This document shows positions 9,501-17,336 of a stretch of DNA of 64,000 bases, piece after piece. Origin of the DNA: an uncultured Bacteroides sp. (lineage in GTDB: Bacteria > Bacteroidota > Bacteroidia > Bacteroidales > Bacteroidaceae); contig UQTJ01000002.1 of NCBI GenBank assembly GCA_900544075.1, forward strand, positions 1-64,000. Direction: 5' to 3'. The notes beneath the pieces were generated by a model. That model saw only the letters and a list, made by a program, of their open reading frames with translations, made no database searches and was not told the origin of the DNA. Each line of letters opens with the position of its first letter. Positions within the stretch are counted from its first letter, which is position 1. Both the position numbers and the translations under genes were made by a program.

Positions 9501-11454
9501 AGTCTTTAACAGCTTTCCACACTTGCTGTATCTCGCTGATACTCAACTTCGTCTGGTTAAGCAATATGAAATGTTTGTCCAGGTCATTGTCACTGTACAG
9601 AACGTAACACTTAGCGTCAAGTTGCGGGTCGCGCCCTGCCCTACCGGCTTCCTGCACATAGTTTTCCAGAGAATCAGATATGTCATAATGTATCACAAGT
9701 CCAACATCTTTCTTGTCAACGCCCATACCGAATGCGGATGTGGCCACAATTATACGCACCTGGTCGTTCATGAAAGCATCCTGGTTGGCTATCTTCTCAT
9801 CCGAATCCATCTTTCCATTGAAAGGCAAAGCCTTAAAACCGTCACGTGACAGTCTGACAGCAAGGTCTTTCGTTCGCTTGGTACGTGACACATAGACAAT
9901 TGTCGGACAATCCGTATCAGAAACAAGATGCCTTAGTTTAATATACTTATCTTCGTCTGTCTCTGCATATATCACCGAATACCGCAAATTGGTTCTTGAT
10001 GCAGAAGAGGCAAAGAGTTCCAAATCAAGGTCCAACGTCTGCTTGAAATAATCGCAAATATCCTGTACAACTTTCTGTTTGGCCGTAGCGGTAAAACATG
10101 AAACAGGAATAGGATTCTTGCACTTCTTCTTTTTCTGATATTCCTTTATAAACTTTCCTATATAAAGATAATCTACTCTGAAATCCTGTCCCCAGGATGA
10201 AAAACAATGTGCCTCGTCTATTACAAATCTTACTATATGACGGGCCAGGAGAATCTTTTCAATAGTTTTCGAGCGAAGCATTTCAGGCGCGATATACAAT
10301 AGCGAAGCCTCACCGTTCTGCACACTCTGAATGGACGATGCCCTCGTGATTGGGTCGAGCAAACCATTTATAGTAACAGCATCGGTTATACCTCGGTCGG
10401 ACAGATTGTCTACCTGATCCTTCATCAACGACTGTAACGGAGAAATCACTACCGTCAGACCATGGACGATACGCCCTTCCATGAGTGCCGGCAACTGGAA
10501 TGTAAGTGATTTTCCTCCGCCGGTAGGGAATATTGCCAAAAGAGATTTACCATCCACAGCCGCCCTTGCTGCCTTCTCCTGGAGCGGTTCACCGTCGTAG
10601 GTTCTGAACTGATCATAACCGAAAAATGCTTTCAGATTCTGTACCACATCGAGCTGAGAATTACAATAATCGCAACCTTCAATGCATCTTTTATTACGCA
10701 ATTCTTTAACTATGTATTCCACCTCCGGGAAATTACGGAGCACCCATCCGGGCGTAATGGAACGATAATCCGTGGTATCTATAAGAGCCAGTGCATATGC
10801 CAATTCGCATGAATAACGATTAATGAACGTTTCAACATCAGCATGCTGACATATCTTCTTTGAATAAAGACGCTTTATCACTTCGGGCAAGACGTCTTCG
10901 CCCAAATACTCTGCACCAACCATACTGAGGAAGCCTTCAAACTCCTCTTTACCTCTCAAGAGTGATGCAAACATTTTTTGCTTTTCATCCGGAAGTGATT
11001 TCCAGCGCGATATCTCATCAAAGAGTAAATCCTTGGCTTTTTCGCAATCGTTTACGGGATTGTTCAACTGGTCGTTAATCAGTTTGTCATCTTTTATAAG
11101 TCTATGATACGGACGTTCAGAAAACAATAATGGAGAAACGTAGAGGGTATCAACCAAAAGCCAACGGCAAGGTTCATCTTTGAACAGATATTTCGCATCG
11201 TGATGAATTATATTATGTCCACACAGATAATCCACATCGGAAAGGAACTGCAACAATTCCTGTTTCGCAGCCTTATGGAAAACCGCATCATCATATCTGA
11301 GAGCACCAATATCATGTATGACGCGATCTTTCACACCGACCTCCAAGTCTATGAAAGCATAACGCAATGAATCATACGACACATTCTTTTCGCCAACAAT
11401 ACCTTTTGCATTGCCGGTATCTTTAATTCCCATTAGACGGCTCCAGATTGACAT
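6583..11454 (-). CDS. giant fused helicase: DEDD exonuclease + RecQ + UvrD-like helicase
   Basis: One continuous frame of about 1623 residues (1628 from a TTG at 11469; ATG at 11454 preferred). Numbering from the TTG: a DnaQ-like 3'-5' exonuclease domain (about 36-150) shows D41/E43 in FIDLEVG, D91 in the GHNIIHHD motif and a later NDCEKAKDLL motif. A RecQ helicase follows with TGGGKS (316-321), DEAH (418-421) and the motif VI QEAGRAGRD (606-614), then RQC-like winged-helix segments. A complete superfamily 1 helicase ends the protein, with GPGSGKT (1098-1104), DEAQ (1204-1207), GDDDQNIYEF and TIHKSKGREF. Opposite-polarity motors plus a nuclease suggest a role in recombination or repair intermediates. 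Known RecQ proteins are usually 600-730 residues; this three-part fusion is unusual, though similar architectures occur in Bacteroidales. Confidence 0.92.
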   Translation of the reverse strand: MSIWSRLMGIKDTGNAKGIVGEKNVSYDSLRYAFIDLEVGVKDRVIHDIGALRYDDAVFHKAAKQELLQFLSDVDYLCGHNIIHHDAKYLFKDEPCRWLLVDTLYVSPLLFSERPYHRLIKDDKLINDQLNNPVNDCEKAKDLLFDEISRWKSLPDEKQKMFASLLRGKEEFEGFLSMVGAEYLGEDVLPEVIKRLYSKKICQHADVETFINRYSCELAYALALIDTTDYRSITPGWVLRNFPEVEYIVKELRNKRCIEGCDYCNSQLDVVQNLKAFFGYDQFRTYDGEPLQEKAARAAVDGKSLLAIFPTGGGKSLTFQLPALMEGRIVHGLTVVISPLQSLMKDQVDNLSDRGITDAVTINGLLDPITRASSIQSVQNGEASLLYIAPEMLRSKTIEKILLARHIVRFVIDEAHCFSSWGQDFRVDYLYIGKFIKEYQKKKKCKNPIPVSCFTATAKQKVVQDICDYFKQTLDLDLELFASSASRTNLRYSVIYAETDEDKYIKLRHLVSDTDCPTIVYVSRTKRTKDLAVRLSRDGFKALPFNGKMDSDEKIANQDAFMNDQVRIIVATSAFGMGVDKKDVGLVIHYDISDSLENYVQEAGRAGRDPQLDAKCYVLYSDNDLDKHFILLNQTKLSISEIQQVWKAVKDLTKQRMRVCCSALEIARQAGWDDSVSDIETRVRTALAALEQSGYLERGNNVPHVYATGITVKNMDEARGRLSASLLFGSDEIENAVRIIKSLISQKNIAKAQDSEAESRVDYLADILGLNKWEVVSVVERMRQEGILADSRDISAYLLDAGDSERKSRLILEKFAKLEQYILNHIPDESLHISCKQLNDNAVKEGIATSKEKDIRTLLYFLTVKGYTRKKEDPAHNMEIRRLADMESTLKRFEKRLEVGRFAVEWLYKLAAEAEREDKQSKAVQFSVVELYNMIKSSPQSLFGGLENLQLEDVEEALLYLSKIGALKLEGGFLVLYNAMDIRRIKDNKSRYKIDDYRMLNEFYKQKIQQVHIVGEYANLMVKDYNAALQYVQDYFQMDYRKFVTKYFKGERVSEIQRNITPGKYKQLFGALSKRQMEIISDKESRCIVVAAGPGSGKTRVLVHKLASLLLMEDVKHEQLLMLTFSRAAATEFKQRLMGLIGNAAHFVEIKTFHSYCFDLLGRIGNLDEVKDVVAKAAEMINNGDVEPNRIGKTVLVIDEAQDMGAEEFALVKALMSNNEDMRVIAVGDDDQNIYEFRGSDSGYMFRMSQQLGSRFIEMTENYRSAAHPVRFANSLVRYISNRMKTTPIISKREENGWVEVTRHVSDYMYQPLVEKLLQNKKGGTSCVLTQTNEEAVIITALLRRYGISAKLIQSMDGFAFCNMAEVRYLMKYISKRVSSPLISDDLWQEAKQATFAAYNGSQSLSYVKRCTELFEQTNKNKYFNDFREFVMESSLEDFCDLSGAEVVVSTIHKSKGREFDDVYMLISGGYTKDDNLMRRYYVGITRAKNRLYIHTSCDLFSRLGADKYSVDDKQYSMPEEIVLQLSHKDVFLSYFKGIKREVLSLKSGDQLIYRDFTLYETVNNKPVGRLSQKMQYTLMEWKERGYDVKSATVRFIVAWKPKDAPKEEQESAVLLADLVLSL

Positions 11455-11485
11455 ATATTCAGATATCAAAAGAATAACACTTATA

Positions 11486-12820
11486 CTACATATCTTTCAT
11501 CGAAAGATTCCCAAAAGACAAAGAATACTTTTTCAGTTCCTTATGTTTTATCATAAGGTGGTCTATCTTTTCCTTGAGTACATTCTCCTTGTATCTCTCA
11601 GGATTCCTCTTCACTTCATATATCTCAACATTCTTATTATCCGCCGTTATCGCTATTATATCAATCTCGCACTGATTCTCCTTATTTTTCGGATTCCACC
11701 AGTTTCCGATAGAACGGTAATTCATGCTCTCAATCATCTTTTGTCTGAAATACCTTTCCAATATGTCACCGGTGTAGGTAGTATAATCATCCGATATTAT
11801 TTTCCGCAATAAATTCCAGTTACCAATTTCCACTATTGATCTGTCCTTGTGAATATATTTAAACCAAAAGCGGAGGAAATTATCAGCAATTTCATAACGG
11901 ATATTCTTACTGCCCTCCGACGAACCGAAAGGCCTGATTTTTGAAATCAACGAATAATCTTCCATCAGACGTTTTAGAAAACCTCCTGCACTTATATTAC
12001 CAAGTGCGGCCTCTATACCAGCCTGAGTATTTATGCCTGTAGATATACATCCAAGTATAGAAAAATATGTTCCGTAATCCTTGCCGAACTCCTCAATAAG
12101 TATATTTTTCCCCTCGCTGACAAACAATGAATTATCACGAATCATGTATGAAATCATCGCATCTTTGTCGGTCACTCCATCGTCCATGAAAAGCTCCACA
12201 TATTTTGGAACACCTCCGGTATATGTATAAAGAGCCAGTAAATCTTCGCTGGAATAATCCGGCTTGAAATCCTTTAGTATCTCTTTTATCGTGTCAATCT
12301 TGAACGGGTTCAGCTTCAGAAGTGCATCACGTCTTCCAAACAAAGGTTCTTTCTTATCCTCAAATATCCTGTTCATCATCCTATAAGCCGAACCACACAC
12401 CACGAAATTTACAAACGTTTCGTGTCTATATCTGTCCCATACATCTTGTATATGGCTGAATATGGCCGAATTCACATAATAGAACTCCTGAAATTCATCT
12501 ATTACGAGATTGAAATGCTGTGTCTTCCCTGCCTGCATCAATATTGTAAACAAATTTCTGAAAGAACTTATCTCGTCAGGAATAAAAATATCCAAAACAC
12601 GCCTTATCTCGTCAGTAAAACGTTTTACTAAAACCGATTCATTATCTCTCGAAACAAACAAATATACAGTTGTGGAATCTTCAAATGCACGACGAATAAG
12701 ACTGGTCTTACCGATTCGTCTTCGTCCGGTAACAACAGTCATCCTCGAATGATTATTGGCTGAAAGAGTTTGTATCCTTCTTAATTCGGCTATTTCTTCT
12801 GTTCTATCATAAAACTTCAT
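11486..12820 (-). CDS. archaeal-type ATPase with DUF234-like C-terminus
   Basis: A 444-residue P-loop ATPase of the STAND/MNS clade often annotated as AAA family or archaeal ATPase. The Walker A motif is in VVTGRRRIGKTSLI (about residues 29-42), Walker B-like LVIDEFQEF lies near 120-130, and a sensor-like VVCGSAYRMM follows. The C-terminal part (about 330-435) resembles DUF234, with a possible nuclease-like fold (NWWNPKNKENQCEIDIIAI then YEVKRN). The cellular role of the family is not established; links to mobile elements or defence have been suggested for relatives. It lies directly upstream of the giant helicase gene (31 bp to the ATG), so they are probably one transcript. Confidence 0.8.
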   Translation of the reverse strand: MKFYDRTEEIAELRRIQTLSANNHSRMTVVTGRRRIGKTSLIRRAFEDSTTVYLFVSRDNESVLVKRFTDEIRRVLDIFIPDEISSFRNLFTILMQAGKTQHFNLVIDEFQEFYYVNSAIFSHIQDVWDRYRHETFVNFVVCGSAYRMMNRIFEDKKEPLFGRRDALLKLNPFKIDTIKEILKDFKPDYSSEDLLALYTYTGGVPKYVELFMDDGVTDKDAMISYMIRDNSLFVSEGKNILIEEFGKDYGTYFSILGCISTGINTQAGIEAALGNISAGGFLKRLMEDYSLISKIRPFGSSEGSKNIRYEIADNFLRFWFKYIHKDRSIVEIGNWNLLRKIISDDYTTYTGDILERYFRQKMIESMNYRSIGNWWNPKNKENQCEIDIIAITADNKNVEIYEVKRNPERYKENVLKEKIDHLMIKHKELKKYSLSFGNLSMKDM

Positions 12821-13061
12821 ACAAAATGGATATTTAGCAATACAAGTTTCATAAGTTCATATCTTCAGCGTAATGCAGTGAACGCTTTGTGAACATCTGA
12901 TGAAAGCCCAATGAACGTAATATAAGTAAAGATTATATCGTTCAATGAGCATTCAGTAGCTGTTCAATACACGTTCAATAAAGCATCGTCTTCCATACGA
13001 TAATTCATTACTGAAACAATCACGAGCAATATAGTAACGGTGGTTACTGTAACCTGCATTA
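12821..13061 (-). other. long leader of the ATPase-helicase operon, with repeated TGAAC words
   Basis: About 240 bp between a strong promoter and the ATPase start. It holds several TGAAC/GTTCA words: direct at 12879-12917 and inverted from about 12949 to 12979, including two GTTCAAT copies, and a small inverted repeat AGTAAC/GTTACT at 13033-13048. No gene is visible. Similar words occur near the defence operon edges. Confidence 0.5.
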
Positions 13062-13092
13062 CAAAAATATGGAAAATATTTGTTTTTTCAAA
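13062..13092 (-). promoter_or_regulatory. promoter of the ATPase-helicase operon
   Basis: On the minus strand TTTG (13089-13092), 19 bp, TATTTTTG (13062-13069). The consensus match is complete; the resulting leader before the ATPase start is about 235 bases. Confidence 0.75.
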
Positions 13093-13122
13093 GATTTATA
13101 TGCTGTAAAAGAATATAAAGCC

Positions 13123-13887
13123 CTACCCCATCGTAAACACCCAATGGTCGCCGGAACTTTCATTCTCATTATAACAAAATCCTTCCCATTCGAATGACTT
13201 TATCTGTTCCGGATTTTCTATACGGTTCTTGAGGATAAAACGTGTCATTTCGCCACGACACATCTTGGCATATATAACTACTGTAGAAAGTTTGCCATTC
13301 TTATATACCTGGAAATCGGGAGTTATGACTCTGACTTCACGGCAGACACGTTTCCAGTCGAAAAGCTCTTTCATTTCATTACTGGCAAGGTTTATCAGAA
13401 CACCGCCCTGCTTCTTTATCTCCGCTATGAAAAAGTCCGTAAGTACAGGTTTCCAGTAATCAAACATACTTATGTTTCCTCTTTCCGGCAGCTTTACGTC
13501 ACCTTCAAGACGGTAATTTTTTATTACATCAAGCGGACGCAGAAGTCCGTAAAGGAAAGATGTTATGAAAAGATGCTCTTGCGCATATCTGAAATCGTCA
13601 TCAGAGAAATCCTTTACTGCAAGACGCTTGAACACCATTCCTGTGTACGACAAAATAGCAGGCAGACCTTCATTATCGTCCGAGAAGAAATTGTGATATC
13701 TGAAGTAATTCTCGGCTGCAAGCTTGGAATTTATTTTTAGCAAACGCCCTAACTCCTCACTGCTGAATTGCGATATATCCATTACGTTTTGCCTTGCTTC
13801 GTTCAGAAAAAATGGCTGAGTAGTAAACGGAACTTTCTGTTTGCTGTGTGCCGTCATTGTCTTGGCACAGGATATGTATATCATCAT
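13123..13887 (-). CDS. yaaA: YaaA/DUF328 peroxide stress protein
   Basis: A 254-residue member of the YaaA (UPF0246) family, which in E. coli limits intracellular iron and protects DNA during hydrogen peroxide stress. The family start MIYISCAKTM and the conserved central block FITSFLYGLLRPLDVI with YRLEGDVKL are clear, as is NLASNEM followed by FDWK near residue 165-175. The length equals the family norm. It is the last gene of an apparent rarA/dehydrogenase/C-GCAxxG-C-C/yaaA operon, 32 bp after the preceding stop. The function in anaerobes is inferred from the family, not from context. Confidence 0.9.
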   Translation of the reverse strand: MMIYISCAKTMTAHSKQKVPFTTQPFFLNEARQNVMDISQFSSEELGRLLKINSKLAAENYFRYHNFFSDDNEGLPAILSYTGMVFKRLAVKDFSDDDFRYAQEHLFITSFLYGLLRPLDVIKNYRLEGDVKLPERGNISMFDYWKPVLTDFFIAEIKKQGGVLINLASNEMKELFDWKRVCREVRVITPDFQVYKNGKLSTVVIYAKMCRGEMTRFILKNRIENPEQIKSFEWEGFCYNENESSGDHWVFTMG

Positions 13888-13919
13888 ACGCGAATACAGT
13901 TACTGTTTAACGATAAAAA

Positions 13920-14390
13920 TTACTGACACTCTTTCACTCCATATATATAATCGGCCCAAATACGGGCAGCTGTTTCAACCATCTTCGCGCATGGACGTTT
14001 GGCATAATATGCATTGGTCCTTGCCTCAGGAGTAGAAACTATAGGTTCTTTCTTAGACAGTCCCAAAAGGTCGGCACAACGCAATGCTCCGTTTTCTTCC
14101 TTGAACTTTGCAGCCAGTTCCTGAACCAATGCATATGTAGCAGCCTTACCCTCACGGTCTGCCCCATCAACCGCTCCTTTCTCCAGACCTGCCAACATGA
14201 ACAATCCGCAAGCTGCACCACAAGTCTCACGCATACGGCCTATACCGCCGCCAAAAGCTGATGCCATCTTAAGTGCCTGTTCTGTAGTAAATCCGTACAT
14301 ATCTGCAAAAGCTGCCACTACCGACTGAGAACAATTATATCCTTCCTTGAAAAGCGATACAGCCTTTTCTATTCTTTCTTCTTTTGTCAT
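13920..14390 (-). CDS. C-GCAxxG-C-C family protein
   Basis: A 156-residue cytoplasmic protein with the diagnostic cysteine pattern: YNCSQSV near residue 20, then GGGIGRMRETCGAACGLFM near 48-66 (the GCAxxG-type core), and C-terminal cysteines in LRCADLL and RPCAKMV. The family is thought to bind a metal or a redox centre, but its reaction is unknown. It is coded 4 bp after the dehydrogenase stop, hence translationally close to it; the dehydrogenase neighbourhood is compatible with a redox role, which remains inference. Confidence 0.85.
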   Translation of the reverse strand: MTKEERIEKAVSLFKEGYNCSQSVVAAFADMYGFTTEQALKMASAFGGGIGRMRETCGAACGLFMLAGLEKGAVDGADREGKAATYALVQELAAKFKEENGALRCADLLGLSKKEPIVSTPEARTNAYYAKRPCAKMVETAARIWADYIYGVKECQ

Positions 14391-14394
14391 CTTA

Positions 14395-15354
14395 TCACAC
14401 CGCTACGTTGTTAATAATTTTTCCTTCGATAAAGCTTTTCAGATTCATTACAGTCTGATTCATCAGTCGTGTGCGTGCCTCGTACGTTGCCCATGCGATA
14501 TGTGGAGTAATGAAACAATTGTCCAGGCCCAAGAGTGGATTATTCTCCATAGGCGGTTCGTTAACCATGACATCAAGACCGGCCGCTTTGATACGATGCG
14601 CCTTAAGAGCCTCGGCCAAATCGTTCTCGTTTACCAATCCGCCACGTCCTGTGTTTATGAGTATGGCAGATTCTTTCATCAATGACAGATGATGCGCGTT
14701 TACTATCTCTGCTGTTTTATCATTCAGCGGACAATGAAGACTTACTATGTCCGAACTGCTGAATATTTCTTCCACCGAAGCAGCCTTTGTCATACCTTCC
14801 GGCAAAGCCGACTGCGGCTTGCTGGTATATACTAAAACTTCCATACCGAAAGCACGGGCTATACGTGCAGTAGCAGAACCGGTGTTTCCGAAACCTATGA
14901 TACCGATTCTCTTACCATAAAGCTCCATCAGAGGACTGTTGGTATATGAGAAATCAGCCTGTCTGCTCCACACTCCGGCATGAGCTTCTCCGGCATAGCG
15001 GCCAACACTGTGAGTTATATTAAGAATGTGTGCAAATACCATCTGAGCCACAGACTCTGTACTGTAGGCAGGTATATTTGTCACTACTATACCAAGTTCC
15101 TTTGCCACGGCTATATCCACTACGTTATACCCTGTGGCAAGTACTCCAACATATTTCAGTTTTGGCATATTCCGCAAAGCAGCAGCATTCAGTACAGTCT
15201 TATTCGTCAATACAGCTTCAGCATCGGCTGCACGCTCCAACAGTTGTTCTGGCGATGTCCTGTCATATACTTTCAGAGTACCCAATTTCTCCAGTTCATT
15301 CCATGATAAATCTCCGGGATTCATGGTGAATCCATCCAACACTACTATATTCAT
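14395..15354 (-). CDS. D-2-hydroxyacid dehydrogenase (glycerate dehydrogenase-like)
   Basis: NAD(H)-dependent reduction of a 2-keto acid to the D-2-hydroxy acid. The 319-residue length and domain order (substrate-binding halves around a Rossmann domain) match the D-isomer-specific family. Visible motifs are the cofactor loop IGIIGFGNTGSATAR (about residues 146-160), INTGRGGLVNENDL with the catalytic Arg, the DVMVNEPP segment with the Glu, and TPHIAWAT with the acid-base His. Glycerate, hydroxypyruvate or lactate specificity cannot be told. It follows rarA by 33 bp and is probably co-transcribed with it. Confidence 0.9.
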   Translation of the reverse strand: MNIVVLDGFTMNPGDLSWNELEKLGTLKVYDRTSPEQLLERAADAEAVLTNKTVLNAAALRNMPKLKYVGVLATGYNVVDIAVAKELGIVVTNIPAYSTESVAQMVFAHILNITHSVGRYAGEAHAGVWSRQADFSYTNSPLMELYGKRIGIIGFGNTGSATARIARAFGMEVLVYTSKPQSALPEGMTKAASVEEIFSSSDIVSLHCPLNDKTAEIVNAHHLSLMKESAILINTGRGGLVNENDLAEALKAHRIKAAGLDVMVNEPPMENNPLLGLDNCFITPHIAWATYEARTRLMNQTVMNLKSFIEGKIINNVAV

Positions 15355-15387
15355 ATCACTTATAGTACAATAAAAAATTATTACATA

Positions 15388-16662
15388 TTATTCTTTAAAC
15401 CGATTACCCCACAGCTGTATCATCCTCTCGCTGAGCTTGGACTCCGACGGATTGTTCTGCGGATGCCATATTCTGGTGTCCTTCAGTTCGTCGGGCATGA
15501 ACTGCTGCTCAACGAAATTTCCCTTGTAGGCATGGGCATACTTGTAGTCCTTTCCATAGCCAAGCTGCTTCATGAGTTTGGTAGGTGCATTTCTGAGATG
15601 CAATGGCACCGGAAGGTTTCCGGTCTGACGGACCAGCTCAATGGCTGAGTTAATACCTTCGTATGCAGAATTGCTCTTCGGACTCGTGGCAAGATAGACC
15701 GTAGCTTCGGCAAGAGGGATTCTTCCTTCGGGCCAGCCTATCTTCATCACTGCATCGAAAGCGGCATTTGCTAAAAGCAGAGCATTGGGATTTGCCAAGC
15801 CGATGTCCTCGGAAGCTGAAATCACAAGTCGTCTGGCTATAAACGCTGGGTCCTCACCTCCTTCCACCATACGTGCAAGCCAATAGAGGGCACCGTCCGG
15901 GTCACTTCCGCGTATAGACTTGATGAATGCAGATATTATGTCGTAATGCATCTCTCCTTCCTTGTCGTAAGCCAATGGATTCTGCTGAAGACGTTCCATA
16001 ACTTTCTCGTCCGTTATCTCGACAGGAGTATCACCGTCCGCCCCGACTACCAGTTCAAGGATATTAAGCAGTTTTCGCGCATCACCTCCAGAATATCTAA
16101 GCATGGCATCCGTTTCCTTAAACACCACGTTCCTCTCTTTCAGAATACTGTCACGCTCTACGGCCTTATGAAGCAACTCCAGCAAATCCTCCTTTTCCAG
16201 CGATTTCAGCACATACAGCTGACACCGCGAAAGCAGCGGACGTATTACTTCGAAAGAGGGATTTTCAGTAGTAGCACCAATCAGCGTAACCACTCCCTTC
16301 TCTACCGCACCGAGCAATGAATCCTGCTGCGACTTGCTGAAACGATGGATTTCGTCTATGAAAAGTATAGGACTCTGCTGAGAGAAAAAACGGTTAGAAC
16401 TCGCCTTTTCTATAACATCGCGAACATCCTTCACCCCGGAAGTCACCGCACTGAGTGTATAAAACGGAACTTCCAGCCTATTGGCAATAATCTGCGCCAA
16501 TGTTGTTTTCCCTACTCCCGGAGGACCCCATAATATAAAGGAAGATATGCGTCCGGAGTCTATCATCTTCCGGAGGACAGCTCCCTGACCTACCAGATGT
16601 TTCTGTCCAATATAATCATCCAAAGTCCTTGGGCGCAAACGTTCTGCTAATGGTTGAGACAT
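15388..16662 (-). CDS. rarA: replication-associated recombination protein A (MgsA/RarA)
   Basis: A 424-residue AAA+ ATPase related to clamp-loader subunits that acts at stalled replication forks. Walker A is GPPGVGKTT (about residues 47-55), Walker B is FIDEIHRF, and sensor 1 is in LIGATTENPSFEV. The MgsA C-terminal tetramerisation region (SIRGSDPDGALYWLARM, GYGKDYKYAH) is complete. The start MSQPLAERLRPRTLDDYIGQ is typical of the family. It heads the four-gene unit reaching yaaA; a -7 box (TATTTTTG) lies 30 bp upstream. Confidence 0.95.
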   Translation of the reverse strand: MSQPLAERLRPRTLDDYIGQKHLVGQGAVLRKMIDSGRISSFILWGPPGVGKTTLAQIIANRLEVPFYTLSAVTSGVKDVRDVIEKASSNRFFSQQSPILFIDEIHRFSKSQQDSLLGAVEKGVVTLIGATTENPSFEVIRPLLSRCQLYVLKSLEKEDLLELLHKAVERDSILKERNVVFKETDAMLRYSGGDARKLLNILELVVGADGDTPVEITDEKVMERLQQNPLAYDKEGEMHYDIISAFIKSIRGSDPDGALYWLARMVEGGEDPAFIARRLVISASEDIGLANPNALLLANAAFDAVMKIGWPEGRIPLAEATVYLATSPKSNSAYEGINSAIELVRQTGNLPVPLHLRNAPTKLMKQLGYGKDYKYAHAYKGNFVEQQFMPDELKDTRIWHPQNNPSESKLSERMIQLWGNRFKE

Positions 16663-16691
16663 ATTACTATAATTTTATCAATATTTTGCTA

Positions 16692-16699
16692 CAAAAATA
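16692..16699 (-). promoter_or_regulatory. probable -7 box of the rarA operon
   Basis: Minus-strand TATTTTTG, 30 bp before the rarA start. No TTTG sits at the right distance, so only the -7 element supports it. Confidence 0.5.
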
Positions 16700-16728
16700 A
16701 GAAATAAGTACGAAATCCTAAGATGATA

Positions 16729-16947
16729 GTATAAAAAAAAGGCCCTTTTCACAAAGAGCCTTTTTCAAGTTTTCAATAGGTATTAGTTTTTTTTTCTTAA
16801 GGTAAAAAGATTGTTTTCAGGATAACGTCACAAAGATGGGGTGATTTTTTGGATTGACAAAATAAAAAAAGATGTCATAAAACATATTTTGCATTTTTGC
16901 TGCATATTCAGTACAAATCCAAGGCACTCGACCCTCATTTTTGTTCA
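16729..16947 (-). ncRNA. candidate short transcript (sRNA or small-peptide mRNA)
   Basis: A complete minus-strand promoter (16952-16983) and a strong terminator with eight T residues (16733-16760) bracket about 215 bases that no annotated gene explains. The transcript would end before the rarA promoter. It contains one short frame, 16828-16938, starting ATG only about 10 bases after the predicted start site and coding 36 residues (MRVECLGFVLNMQQKC...), with no visible ribosome-binding sequence. Either a small RNA or a small peptide could be the product. No Rfam family is claimed. Confidence 0.5.
16733..16760 (-). terminator. strong intrinsic terminator upstream of rarA
   Basis: GGC-C-CTTT...AAAG-A-GCC hairpin (16741-16760) followed on the minus strand by eight T residues (16733-16740). 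It stands upstream of the rarA promoter, so it must end a different transcript coming from above 16760. Confidence 0.8.
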
Positions 16948-16951
16948 CTGC

Positions 16952-16983
16952 CAAAGATACGCACTATTTATGGATATACCAAA
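16952..16983 (-). promoter_or_regulatory. promoter of the candidate short transcript
   Basis: Minus-strand TTTG (16980-16983), 20 bp, TATCTTTG (16952-16959): a full consensus match with optimal spacing, far from the rarA start. Confidence 0.7.
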
Positions 16984-17082
16984 ACTTGTTATATTAATTT
17001 TAAGTTTTATATATAATTATTCTATAAAAGAATCTTTAGATGCAATTTTTAATTCAACTAAACGGAAAACATAAAATTTCAG

Positions 17083-17186
17083 TTCATATTCTCTATATAC
17101 AAGCTTTGTTTTTGTAAATACAACTTATATTTATAAAAACACAATCTGTATTTATATAAATATAAGTTGCATATAGAGAATATGAA
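17083..17186. repeat. nested inverted repeats upstream of glnS
   Basis: Outer arms 17083-17100 and 17169-17186 are complementary over 18 bp with one mismatch. Inner arms (CAACTTATATTTATA, 17121-17135, with its complement around 17155-17169) pair as well, and an alternative hairpin joins 17107-17120 with 17128-17141 (one mismatch). The block can therefore adopt mutually exclusive folds. It lies about 150 bp before glnS and may be a MITE-like remnant or an RNA control structure; neither is proven. Confidence 0.7.
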
Positions 17187-17306
17187 AAGGCAAAATGAAC
17201 TTTCCGGACAGGCATCTTTAAGAAAACGGAACTATACAAGTCAAGAAAGATAACACGCACAGCTGAATTAAAAATCAATTAAACATACAATATAAAAAGA
17301 AATGAT

Positions 17307-17314
17307 TATTTTTG
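17307..17314 (+). promoter_or_regulatory. probable -7 box of glnS
   Basis: TATTTTTG lies 22 bp before the glnS start codon. No good -33 TTTG is seen, so the assignment rests on the -7 box alone. Confidence 0.5.
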
Positions 17315-17336
17315 CACATTATTATAAATAAGGACT

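Noticed and set aside
16841..17074. 77-codon plus-strand frame between rarA and glnS
   Set aside because: It runs opposite to the predicted short transcript and has no promoter or family resemblance.
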